NCBI RefSeq assembly: GCF_900109175.1
Contig: NZ_FNZE01000027.1
Coordinates: 1-32,050 of the forward strand
Direction: 5' to 3'
Source: Pseudomonas linyingensis
GTDB taxonomy: Bacteria; Pseudomonadota; Gammaproteobacteria; Pseudomonadales; Pseudomonadaceae
Length of the DNA stretch: 32,050 nt
The notes below the pieces were generated by a model, which saw only the letters and a program-made list of their open reading frames with translations, did no database searches and was not told the origin of the DNA. Numbering within the stretch: the stretch's first letter is position 1; each line of letters opens with the position of its first letter. This document shows, one piece after another, positions 26,142-32,050 of the stretch. Both the position numbers and the translations under genes were made by a program.

Positions 26142-27191
26142 TTAGATATCCACTTCGGCGTCGACGTCTTCCTCGCTGACCACCGAGGCCTTGAGGCTGC
26201 CCGGTTGGGCGAGCAGCTGGGCGCGAATCGCCCCCTCGATGGTGTTGCGCACCTCCGGATTGTCCTCGAGGAAGCGCGCCGCATTGGCCTTGCCCTGACC
26301 GATCTTGCTGCCCTGGTAGCTGTACCAGGCACCGGATTTCTCGATCAGCCCCTGCTGTACGCCCAGATCGATGATCTCGCCGTTGCGGTAGATGCCCTTG
26401 CCGTAGAGGATCTGGAACTCGGCCTGACGGAACGGCGGAGCCATCTTGTTCTTCACCACCTTGACACGGGTCTCGTTGCCGACCACCTCGTCGCCTTCCT
26501 TGACGGCACCAATGCGCCGGATGTCCAGGCGCACCGAGGAGTAGAACTTCAGCGCATTGCCCCCGGTGGTGGTTTCCGGGTTGCCGAACATCACGCCGAT
26601 CTTCATGCGGATCTGGTTGATGAAGATCACCAGGCAGTTGGCGTTCTTGATGTTACCGGTGATCTTGCGCAGGGCTTGCGACATCAGACGCGCCTGGAGA
26701 CCAACATGGGTGTCACCCATCTCACCTTCGATTTCCGCCTTCGGCACCAGTGCAGCCACGGAGTCGACGATGACCACGTCCACGGCATTGGAGCGCACCA
26801 GCATGTCGGTGATTTCCAGCGCCTGCTCACCGGTATCCGGCTGCGACACCAGCAGGTCGTCGACATTCACGCCGAGCTTGCCGGCGTAGTCGGGGTCGAG
26901 AGCGTGCTCGGCGTCGACGAAGGCACAGGTGGCGCCCAGCTTCTGCGCTTCGGCGATCACCGACAGGGTCAGGGTGGTCTTGCCCGAAGATTCCGGACCA
27001 TAGATCTCGACGATGCGGCCCTTGGGCAGGCCGCCGATACCCAGTGCGATATCCAGGCCCAGCGAGCCGGTGGAGATCGCCGGCACGGCCTGGCGCTCCT
27101 GGTCGCCCATGCGCATGACCGCACCCTTGCCGAACTGACGCTCGATCTGACCCAGGGCCGCAGCCAGGGCGCGCTTCTTGTTCTCGTCCAT
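26142..27191 (-). CDS. recA: Recombinase RecA
   Basis: The 349-residue protein forms filaments on single-stranded DNA for strand exchange and for LexA self-cleavage. Walker A GPESSGKT is at 65-72, with VDAEHALD, the Walker B region [10 protein letters not shown], the L2 region [16 protein letters not shown] and an acidic C-terminus ([10 protein letters not shown]). The start has AGAGGA shortly upstream. A LexA box precedes it, and recX follows directly. Confidence 0.99.
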   Translation of the reverse strand: MDENKKRALAAALGQIERQFGKGAVMRMGDQERQAVPAISTGSLGLDIALGIGGLPKGRIVEIYGPESSGKTTLTLSVIAEAQKLGATCAFVDAEHALDPDYAGKLGVNVDDLLVSQPDTGEQALEITDMLVRSNAVDVVIVDSVAALVPKAEIEGEMGDTHVGLQARLMSQALRKITGNIKNANCLVIFINQIRMKIGVMFGNPETTTGGNALKFYSSVRLDIRRIGAVKEGDEVVGNETRVKVVKNKMAPPFRQAEFQILYGKGIYRNGEIIDLGVQQGLIEKSGAWYSYQGSKIGQGKANAARFLEDNPEVRNTIEGAIRAQLLAQPGSLKASVVSEEDVDAEVDI

Positions 27192-27232
27192 TGAAGTCCT
27201 CTCGTTCAGAGCGGCCAGCCGGCCACGATCAA

Positions 27233-27248
27233 CTGTATAATTAGCCAG
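27233..27248 (-). promoter_or_regulatory. LexA (SOS) box of recA
   Basis: The sequence is CTGTATAATTAGCCAG, an exact CTG-N10-CAG match with an AT-rich centre, 41 bases before the recA start. A TATACA -10-like hexamer on the minus strand overlaps it, so LexA would block polymerase. Confidence 0.9.
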
Positions 27249-27275
27249 TATTATTCCACAGGGTAGATTACCCGC

Positions 27276-27776
27276 CTACCCCTCGACGGGATTTTGCCCT
27301 GCCGTCAGTCGCAACAATCCCTGCAGGGCCAGAAGCACGGTCTGCTCACGCACCGCCTGGCGGTCGCCGGCGAACTGGCGACGGCAGCTGAAAGCGTGCT
27401 CGCCATCCTGCCAGGCCAGCCAGACCGTGCCCACCGGTTTGTCCGGCGTACCACCATCCGGCCCGGCAATCCCGCTGACGGCCACGGCCAGCTGCGCCCC
27501 GCTGTGCCGGCAGGCGCCTTGGGCCATGGCCTCGACCACCTCGCGACTCACCGCGCCCGCCGTGTCGAACAGCGTCTCCGGGACACCGAGCTGCAGGGTT
27601 TTCTGCCGATTGGAGTAGGTGACATAACCGGCCTCGAACCACTGCGAGCTGCCGGCAATCCGCGTGATCGCCTCGGCGATACCGCCGCCGGTGCAGGACT
27701 CGGCCGTGGTGACCTGCGTCCGCCGGCTCAACAGCGCCTCGCCGAGTTGTCCGGCAAGCCGGGTGATCGGGTCCAT
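27276..27776 (-). CDS. pncC: Nicotinamide-nucleotide amidase (CinA C-terminal type)
   Basis: The 166-residue protein starts at ATG 27776 with GGAG seven bases upstream; the frame extends to 27818 without support. It is the stand-alone CinA C-terminal domain, which deamidates nicotinamide mononucleotide in NAD recycling. Motifs include TTAESCTGGGIAEAIT with the catalytic serine, GYVTYSN, and VSGIAGPDGGTPDKPVGTVW. It lies upstream of recA on the same strand and divergent from mutS, a common Pseudomonas order. Confidence 0.94.
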   Translation of the reverse strand: MDPITRLAGQLGEALLSRRTQVTTAESCTGGGIAEAITRIAGSSQWFEAGYVTYSNRQKTLQLGVPETLFDTAGAVSREVVEAMAQGACRHSGAQLAVAVSGIAGPDGGTPDKPVGTVWLAWQDGEHAFSCRRQFAGDRQAVREQTVLLALQGLLRLTAGQNPVEG

Positions 27777-27850
27777 ACGTGTCTCCGGGGTTAAGCCTGT
27801 CCATGCGATACCGTACACTAGGCGCTTTTGCGACTTGAAGCCGGACAGCG

Positions 27851-30430
27851 ATGAGCAACAGCGATTTTTCCGCCCACACGCCGATGATGCAGCAGTACCT
27901 CCGAATCAAGCAGCAGCATCCCGACCAGCTGCTGTTCTATCGCATGGGCGACTTTTACGAGCTGTTCTACGCCGACGCGCAGAAGGCTGCCCGGCTGTTG
28001 GACATCACCCTGACCGCTCGCGGTCAGTCAGCCGGCCAGCCGATCCCGATGGCCGGCATTCCGTTCCATGCGGCCGAAGGATACCTGGCCCGCCTGGTCA
28101 AGCTCGGCGAGTCGGTGGTGATCTGTGAACAGGTCGGCGATCCGGCGACCAGCAAGGGGCCGGTGGAGCGTCAGGTCGCCCGCATCCTCACCCCCGGCAC
28201 CGTCAGCGACGAGGCGCTGCTCGACGAGCGCCGCGACAACCTCCTGGCGGCCCTGCTCGGCGACGAGCGACTGTTCGGTCTGGCGGTGCTGGACATCACC
28301 AGCGGCCGCTTCAGCGTGCAGGAAATCAAGGGCTGGGAGTCGCTGCTCGCCGAACTTGAGCGCCTCAGTCCCGCCGAATTGCTGATTCCCGATGACTGGC
28401 CAAGTGGCCTGCCGGCCGAGAAGCGTCCCGGCGTGCGGCGCCGGGCGCCGTGGGATTTCGATCGCGCCACCGCGCTGAAAAGACTGTGCCAGCAGTTCGG
28501 CACCCAAGATCTCAACGGCTTCGGTTGCCAGGGCCTGACCCTCGCCATCGGCGCTGCCGGCTGCCTGCTGCTGTATGCGCGCGACACCCAGCGCAGCGCC
28601 CTGCCGCACATCCGCAGCCTGCGCCACGAGCGGCTGGACGACACGGTGATACTCGACGCCGCCAGCCGGCGCAATCTGGAGTTGGACACCAATCTCACCG
28701 GCGGCCGCGACAACACCCTGCAGAGCGTGGTCGACCGCTGCATGACCGCCATGGGCAGCCGCCTGCTGTGCCGATGGTTGAACCGCCCCCTGCGTGATCG
28801 CGGCATCATCGAGGGCCGCCAGCAGGCCATTGGCTGCCTGCTCGACAGCTACCGCTTCGAGAATCTGCAGCCGCGCCTCAAGGAGATCGGCGACGTCGAA
28901 CGCATTCTGGCCCGTATCGGTCTGCGTAGCGCCCGACCGCGAGACCTGGCCCGCCTGCGCGATGCACTGGCAGCCCTGCCGGAGCTGCAGCAGAACCTGT
29001 CCGAACTGGAAGCGCCGCGCCTGCAGGCGCTGGCGGCCAATATCCAGACCTACCCCGAGCTGGCCGACCTACTGGCGCGGGCAATTATCGACAACCCGCC
29101 GGCGGTGATCCGCGACGGCGGCGTGATCAAGAGCGGTTACGACGCCGAACTCGACGAACTGCAGATGCTCAGCGAGAACGCCGGCCAGTACCTGATGGAC
29201 CTGGAAACGCGGGAAAAGGCCCGCACCGGCCTGGCCAATCTCAAGGTTGGCTACAACCGCATCCACGGCTACTACATCGAGCTGCCACGGGTCCAGGCCG
29301 AGCAGGCGCCGGCCGACTATATCCGCCGCCAGACGCTCAAGGGGGCCGAGCGCTTCATCACCCCCGAGCTCAAGGCATTCGAGGACAAGGCGCTGTCGGC
29401 GAAGAGCCGCGCACTGGCACGGGAAAAGCTGCTGTACGACGCCCTGATCGACACCCTGATCGATTCCCTGGCGCCGCTGCAGGACACCGCCGCCGCACTG
29501 GCCGAACTCGACGTACTGAGCAACCTGGCCGAGCGCGCGCTGAATCTGGATCTCAATTGCCCGGCATTCGTCGACGAGCCCTGTCTGCGCATCACCCAAG
29601 GCCGCCATCCGGTGGTCGAACAGGTACTCAGCACGCCCTTTGTTGCCAACGACGTCAATCTCGACGACGGCACGCGCATGCTGGTGATCACCGGCCCGAA
29701 CATGGGCGGTAAATCAACCTACATGCGGCAAACCGCCCTGATCGTGCTGCTCGCCCATATCGGCAGTTTCGTGCCGGCGCAACGCTGCGAGCTGTCGCTG
29801 GTCGACCGCATCTTCACCCGCATCGGCTCCAGCGATGACCTCGCCGGCGGGCGCTCGACCTTCATGGTCGAGATGAGCGAAACCGCCAGCATCCTGCACA
29901 ATGCCAGCGAACGCAGCCTGGTGCTGATGGACGAAGTCGGTCGTGGTACCAGCACCTTCGACGGCCTGTCGCTGGCTTGGGCCGCCGCAGAGCATCTGGC
30001 GCGGCTGCGCGCCTTCACCCTGTTCGCGACCCACTACTTCGAGCTGACTGTCCTGCCCGAGAGCGAGCCCGTGGTCGCCAACGTGCATCTGGATGCAGCC
30101 GAGCACAAGGAACGCATTGTGTTCCTGCACCATGTGCTGCCGGGACCGGCGAGCCAGAGCTACGGCCTGGCCGTCGCGCAACTGGCTGGCGTGCCCGATC
30201 CGGTGATCGCGCGCGCCCGTGAGCATCTGGCACGCCTGGAGGAAACCAGCCTGCCACATGAGCACGCAGCCGCACCGGCGACGAAAAGCACACCGAGCAA
30301 ACCGCTGCAACACGACCTGTTCGCCGTGCAAGCGCATCCATTGCTGGAAGAACTCGAGCGTATCAGCCCTGACGATCTCACCCCTCGCCAGGCGCTTGAG
30401 CTGATATATGCTTGGAAGATGCAGATATAA
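27851..30430 (+). CDS. mutS: DNA mismatch repair protein MutS
   Basis: The 859-residue protein recognises mismatches and starts MutL-dependent repair. The mismatch-contacting Phe-x-Glu is F35-Y-E37 in MGDFYELF. The ATPase has Walker [10 protein letters not shown] from residue 615, the ST(F)MVEMSETA signature region, [14 protein letters not shown] and the FATHYFEL histidine segment. Near the C-terminus QHDLF (820-824) fits a sliding-clamp binding motif, and the last 30 residues form the tetramer domain. All key residues are present, so there is no sign of a mutator allele. Confidence 0.98.
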   Translation: MSNSDFSAHTPMMQQYLRIKQQHPDQLLFYRMGDFYELFYADAQKAARLLDITLTARGQSAGQPIPMAGIPFHAAEGYLARLVKLGESVVICEQVGDPATSKGPVERQVARILTPGTVSDEALLDERRDNLLAALLGDERLFGLAVLDITSGRFSVQEIKGWESLLAELERLSPAELLIPDDWPSGLPAEKRPGVRRRAPWDFDRATALKRLCQQFGTQDLNGFGCQGLTLAIGAAGCLLLYARDTQRSALPHIRSLRHERLDDTVILDAASRRNLELDTNLTGGRDNTLQSVVDRCMTAMGSRLLCRWLNRPLRDRGIIEGRQQAIGCLLDSYRFENLQPRLKEIGDVERILARIGLRSARPRDLARLRDALAALPELQQNLSELEAPRLQALAANIQTYPELADLLARAIIDNPPAVIRDGGVIKSGYDAELDELQMLSENAGQYLMDLETREKARTGLANLKVGYNRIHGYYIELPRVQAEQAPADYIRRQTLKGAERFITPELKAFEDKALSAKSRALAREKLLYDALIDTLIDSLAPLQDTAAALAELDVLSNLAERALNLDLNCPAFVDEPCLRITQGRHPVVEQVLSTPFVANDVNLDDGTRMLVITGPNMGGKSTYMRQTALIVLLAHIGSFVPAQRCELSLVDRIFTRIGSSDDLAGGRSTFMVEMSETASILHNASERSLVLMDEVGRGTSTFDGLSLAWAAAEHLARLRAFTLFATHYFELTVLPESEPVVANVHLDAAEHKERIVFLHHVLPGPASQSYGLAVAQLAGVPDPVIARAREHLARLEETSLPHEHAAAPATKSTPSKPLQHDLFAVQAHPLLEELERISPDDLTPRQALELIYAWKMQI

Positions 30431-30447
30431 CGAAGCAAATAGCAAGC

Positions 30448-30456
30448 TGCTAAAAT
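30448..30456 (+). promoter_or_regulatory. Candidate extended -10 promoter of fdxA
   Basis: TGCTAAAAT gives an extended -10 (TGn plus TAAAAT, five of six). There is no good -35. It lies 52 bases before fdxA; a small GCGCCA/TGGCGC inverted repeat (30462-30482) follows in the leader. Confidence 0.4.
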
Positions 30457-30508
30457 TTCGCGCGCCATGCCATGGCTGGCGCTTGCCTGTCTGAGGAGAC
30501 AAAAGAAC

Positions 30509-30832
30509 ATGACCTTCGTCGTTACCGACAACTGCATCAAGTGCAAGTACACCGACTGCGTGGAAGTCTGCCCGGTGGACTGCTTCTACGAAGGCCCGAA
30601 CTTCCTGGTGATCCACCCAGACGAGTGCATCGACTGTGCCCTCTGCGAACCCGAGTGCCCTGCCCAGGCCATCTTCTCGGAAGACGAGGTACCGGATGAT
30701 CAGCAGGAGTTCATCGAACTCAACCGCGATCTCGCCGAAGTCTGGCCGAATATCACCGAGAAAAAGGATGCACTGGCCGACGCCGAAGAGTGGGATGGCG
30801 TCAAGGACAAGCTGCAGCACCTCGAGCGCTGA
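30509..30832 (+). CDS. fdxA: 7Fe ferredoxin FdxA
   Basis: The 107-residue protein starts at ATG 30509 with GAGGAG upstream. Cysteines C9, C17 and C50 fit a [3Fe-4S] cluster, and C21, C40, C43 and C46 a [4Fe-4S] cluster; C12 and C25 are extra. The acidic C-terminal third is typical of the Azotobacter FdI group. It carries electrons in the cytoplasm, and Fpr, also encoded in this window, can act as its reductase in related species. The usual Pseudomonas neighbours on this side, rsmZ and rpoS, are absent. Confidence 0.96.
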   Translation: MTFVVTDNCIKCKYTDCVEVCPVDCFYEGPNFLVIHPDECIDCALCEPECPAQAIFSEDEVPDDQQEFIELNRDLAEVWPNITEKKDALADAEEWDGVKDKLQHLER

Positions 30833-30855
30833 TCAAGCACAGCGTCCGTCAGAAT

Positions 30856-30880
30856 GCCCCGGCCTTGGGTTGGGGCTTAA
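30856..30880 (+). terminator. Terminator-like hairpin after fdxA
   Basis: A 9-bp stem (GCCCCGGCC with GGTTGGGGC, two G-T wobbles) closes a TTG loop and is followed by TTAA only. Confidence 0.55.
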
Positions 30881-30897
30881 TGGGATGGTCACCCCAC

Positions 30898-30937
30898 ACA
30901 CCCTGCGAGGGCTAGGCTCTCGCAGGGTGTTTTGTTT
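30898..30937 (+). terminator. Strong hairpin with T run before the IS110-type remnant
   Basis: ACACCCTGCGAG (30898-30909) pairs with CTCGCAGGGTGT (30919-30930), and three more pairs can form inside. TTTTGTTTC follows. It works as a terminator in sequence terms. It may belong to fdxA or to the 5' non-coding end of the IS110-type element, where these elements encode a structured guide RNA. Confidence 0.7.
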
Positions 30938-30951
30938 CGGAGACCATCATC

Positions 30952-31414
30952 ATGAGCACTGTTGCGCTGGCTGGCATCGATCTCGGCAAGCATAGCGTCC
31001 ACCTTCACGGTCAGGACGCGGCGGGTCGTGAGGTGTTTCGCAAGGCTGCAGATGATGCGCTTCTTCGGCAATCCGCCAGCCTGCACGGTGGTCATGGCGG
31101 CCTGTGCCGGCGCCCGCTTCACGGCACGACAACTCAACCAGCTCGGACATGTTACCAAGCTGATTTCACCGCATTTCGTTCATCCCTTCGTAAAGACTAG
31201 CAAGAACGACTTCGTGGATGTCGAGGCCATCTGTGAGCCGCCTGCCGACCGGACATGCGTTTCGTGGCGCCCAAAACGGAGGCCAGCAGACACTCTCCGT
31301 GCTGCATCGCATGCGCGAAGCGCTGGTCCGTGAGCGGACCCAAGCCAGCAACCAAGCGCATGGCTTTCTGCTGGAGCTCGGCATCAGCCTACCCAAGGGC
31401 GTGGCCACCATGAA
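30952..31414 (+). pseudogene. Decayed IS110-family transposase, 5' part only
   Basis: The start MSTVALAGIDLGKHSVHLHG fits the RuvC-like DEDD domain of IS110-family enzymes. The frame then changes at least three times: to +1 near 31050 (NPPACTVVMAACAGARF), back to frame 0 before 31255 (MRFVAPKTEA) and to +2 near 31283 (QQTLSVLHRMREALVRERT, GFLLELGISLPKGVATMK). A TAG stops frame 0 at 31198. The usual glutamate in VVMEAC is alanine. Homology ends near 31414, so the C-terminal serine-containing domain is missing. The gene cannot make an active transposase. Confidence 0.85.
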
Positions 31415-31424
31415 GTGTGTATGG

Positions 31425-31605
31425 ACTCCCCCCCAAGGATTGGCAGGCCTCCACCACGGTGTACCCCTGATCCAGAACCAAAGTCGCGGCTTCGCGCTTG
31501 AACTCGGTTGAGAATCTACGTCGCTGTCTACTCATCGAACACATCTCTAATGGCGAGGATTCTCGCCTAAATCGGTGTCCGGGATCAGTAGACCACTACA
31601 CTTTG
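31425..31605 (-). mobile_element. IS3-family fragment with the start of orfA
   Basis: On the minus strand an ATG at 31535 begins MSRQRRRFSTEFKREAATLV, followed by a helix-turn-helix start (DQGYTVVEACQSLG), typical of IS3-family OrfA. The frame loses homology after about 35 codons where it meets the IS110-type remnant. The sequence upstream to about 31605 is probably the element's end; I cannot fix the terminal repeat. No orfB is present. Confidence 0.75.
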
Positions 31606-31616
31606 TGGAGTGATGA

Positions 31617-31679
31617 GTAACCGATCCATGAACCCCATCTGCCGATGATCGGGTCGATGCTTTACCATGGATCGGTTAC
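31617..31679. repeat. 63-bp element bounded by a perfect 14-bp inverted repeat
   Basis: GTAACCGATCCATG (31617-31630) and CATGGATCGGTTAC (31666-31679) are perfect inverted copies with 35 bases between. It has no T run like a terminator. It lies between the IS3-type fragment and the rRNA terminator and could be a miniature element or a leftover of another IS end. Confidence 0.7.
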
Positions 31680-31725
31680 GATCAGAAGTACGCATAGCGC
31701 ACAGCTTTGTCCTGCGCCGAAAAGC

Positions 31726-31760
31726 CGAAACCCCGACCAGCGTGTGCTGATCGGGGTTTC
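31726..31760 (-). terminator. rRNA operon terminator
   Basis: On the minus strand a 15-bp stem (GAAACCCCGATCAGC with GCTGGTCGGGGTTTC, one T-G wobble) and an ACAC loop are followed by a T-containing tract, about ten bases after 5S rRNA. Confidence 0.88.
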
Positions 31761-31769
31761 TGTATAGGT

Positions 31770-31887
31770 GCTTGACGATGACCTACTCTCACATGGAGAA
31801 GCTCCACACTACCATCGGCGATGCGTCGTTTCACTGCTGAGTTCGGGATGGGATCAGGTGGTTCCAACGCTCTATGGTCGTCAAGCA
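31770..31887 (-). rRNA. rrf: 5S ribosomal RNA
   Basis: The minus strand reads GCTTGACGACCATAGAGCG at its 5' end and ends in GTCATCGTCAAGC; the ends pair as the 5S terminal helix. Internal segments GGAACCACCTGATCCC and AACGACGCATCGCCGATGG match Pseudomonas 5S. End positions may be off by one or two bases. Confidence 0.95.
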
Positions 31888-32006
31888 ATTTGTTGGGGAA
31901 TCGTTTTGAGTCGCTTCCCCTAATTGGGTATGTGATATCGGTGTATCTTCGGTAATTTCACGCGTTCTTGCAAGCTTTCGGCCTGTCACACGCAAACAAC
32001 AAATTG
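31886..32006 (-). other. 23S-5S spacer with a processing stem
   Basis: CAATTTGTTG (31886-31895) and CAACAAATTG (31997-32006) are perfect 10-base inverted copies that could pair across the spacer, bringing the 5S 5' end and 23S 3' end together for RNase processing. No tRNA is seen in this spacer. Confidence 0.55.
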
Positions 32007-32017
32007 TTTGGGTGTTA

Positions 32018-32050
32018 TATGGTCAAGCCTCACGGGCAATTAGTACTGGT
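32018..32050 (-). rRNA. rrl: 23S ribosomal RNA, 3' end only
   Basis: The minus strand reads ACCAGTACTAATTGCCCGTG followed by AGGCTTGACCATA, matching the 3' terminus of proteobacterial 23S rRNA. The rest lies beyond the right edge. The exact 3' end is estimated. Confidence 0.85.

Noticed and set aside
25716-27194. 492-codon plus-strand frame opposite recX and recA
   Set aside because: It is an antisense shadow of two certain genes.
30833-30951. rsmZ-type small RNA after fdxA
   Set aside because: The stretch lacks the series of GGA motifs in hairpin loops expected for rsmZ.

Overview
The window reads as chromosomal DNA of a Pseudomonas species. It is GC-rich, and most proteins look like Pseudomonas orthologues: Fpr/FinR, ErdR, a PA3611-like protein, RecA/RecX, MutS, FdxA and Pseudomonas-type 5S rRNA. 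From memory, several blocks follow P. aeruginosa gene neighbourhoods (dinB-cytochrome b561-rimO; fpr-finR; dgkA-erdR; PA3611 through recX-recA-pncC-mutS-fdxA). The species cannot be fixed from this sequence alone.

Layout. (1) 1-7780 is a biofilm adhesin locus. The N-terminal 766 codons of a large LapA-type adhesin lie on the minus strand and run off the left edge. Facing away from it is a type I secretion set: a TolC-like outer-membrane protein, a LapB-like ABC transporter and a LapC-like adaptor. (2) 7793-15056 holds housekeeping genes: dinB, initiator tRNA with its own promoter and terminator, cytochrome b561, rimO, a ZIP-like membrane protein, a flavin reductase-like oxidoreductase, a trpB-like gene without trpA, and trmO. 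(3) 15124-20474 holds the divergent fpr/finR pair, dgkA and erdR, an EamA transporter, a DTW-domain tRNA-modifying enzyme and a small secreted PA3611-like protein. (4) 20542-25594 holds a divergent phosphoketolase-like enzyme and a beta-CASP metallo-hydrolase/LOG-protein operon; a near-consensus Anr/FNR box lies between them. (5) 25674-30832 is the DNA repair block recX-recA-pncC/mutS, followed by fdxA. (6) 30856-32050 is a scarred junction: a decayed IS110-type transposase, an abutting IS3-type orfA fragment, a 14-bp inverted-repeat element, then the 3' end of an rRNA operon (terminator, 5S, 23S tail) on the minus strand.

Most of the window is ordinary core genome, and I do not see a clear new multi-gene defence or mobile system. 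The points most worth following are: the Anr-type site at the exact class II position upstream of a divergent phosphoketolase homologue; the adhesin with an SAAG putative LapG site and alternating repeat types; altered metal-ligand motifs in the ZIP protein; the leader of the unlinked trpB; a lux-box-like inverted repeat before the PA3611-like gene; and the IS/rRNA breakpoint where rsmZ-rpoS would be expected after fdxA.
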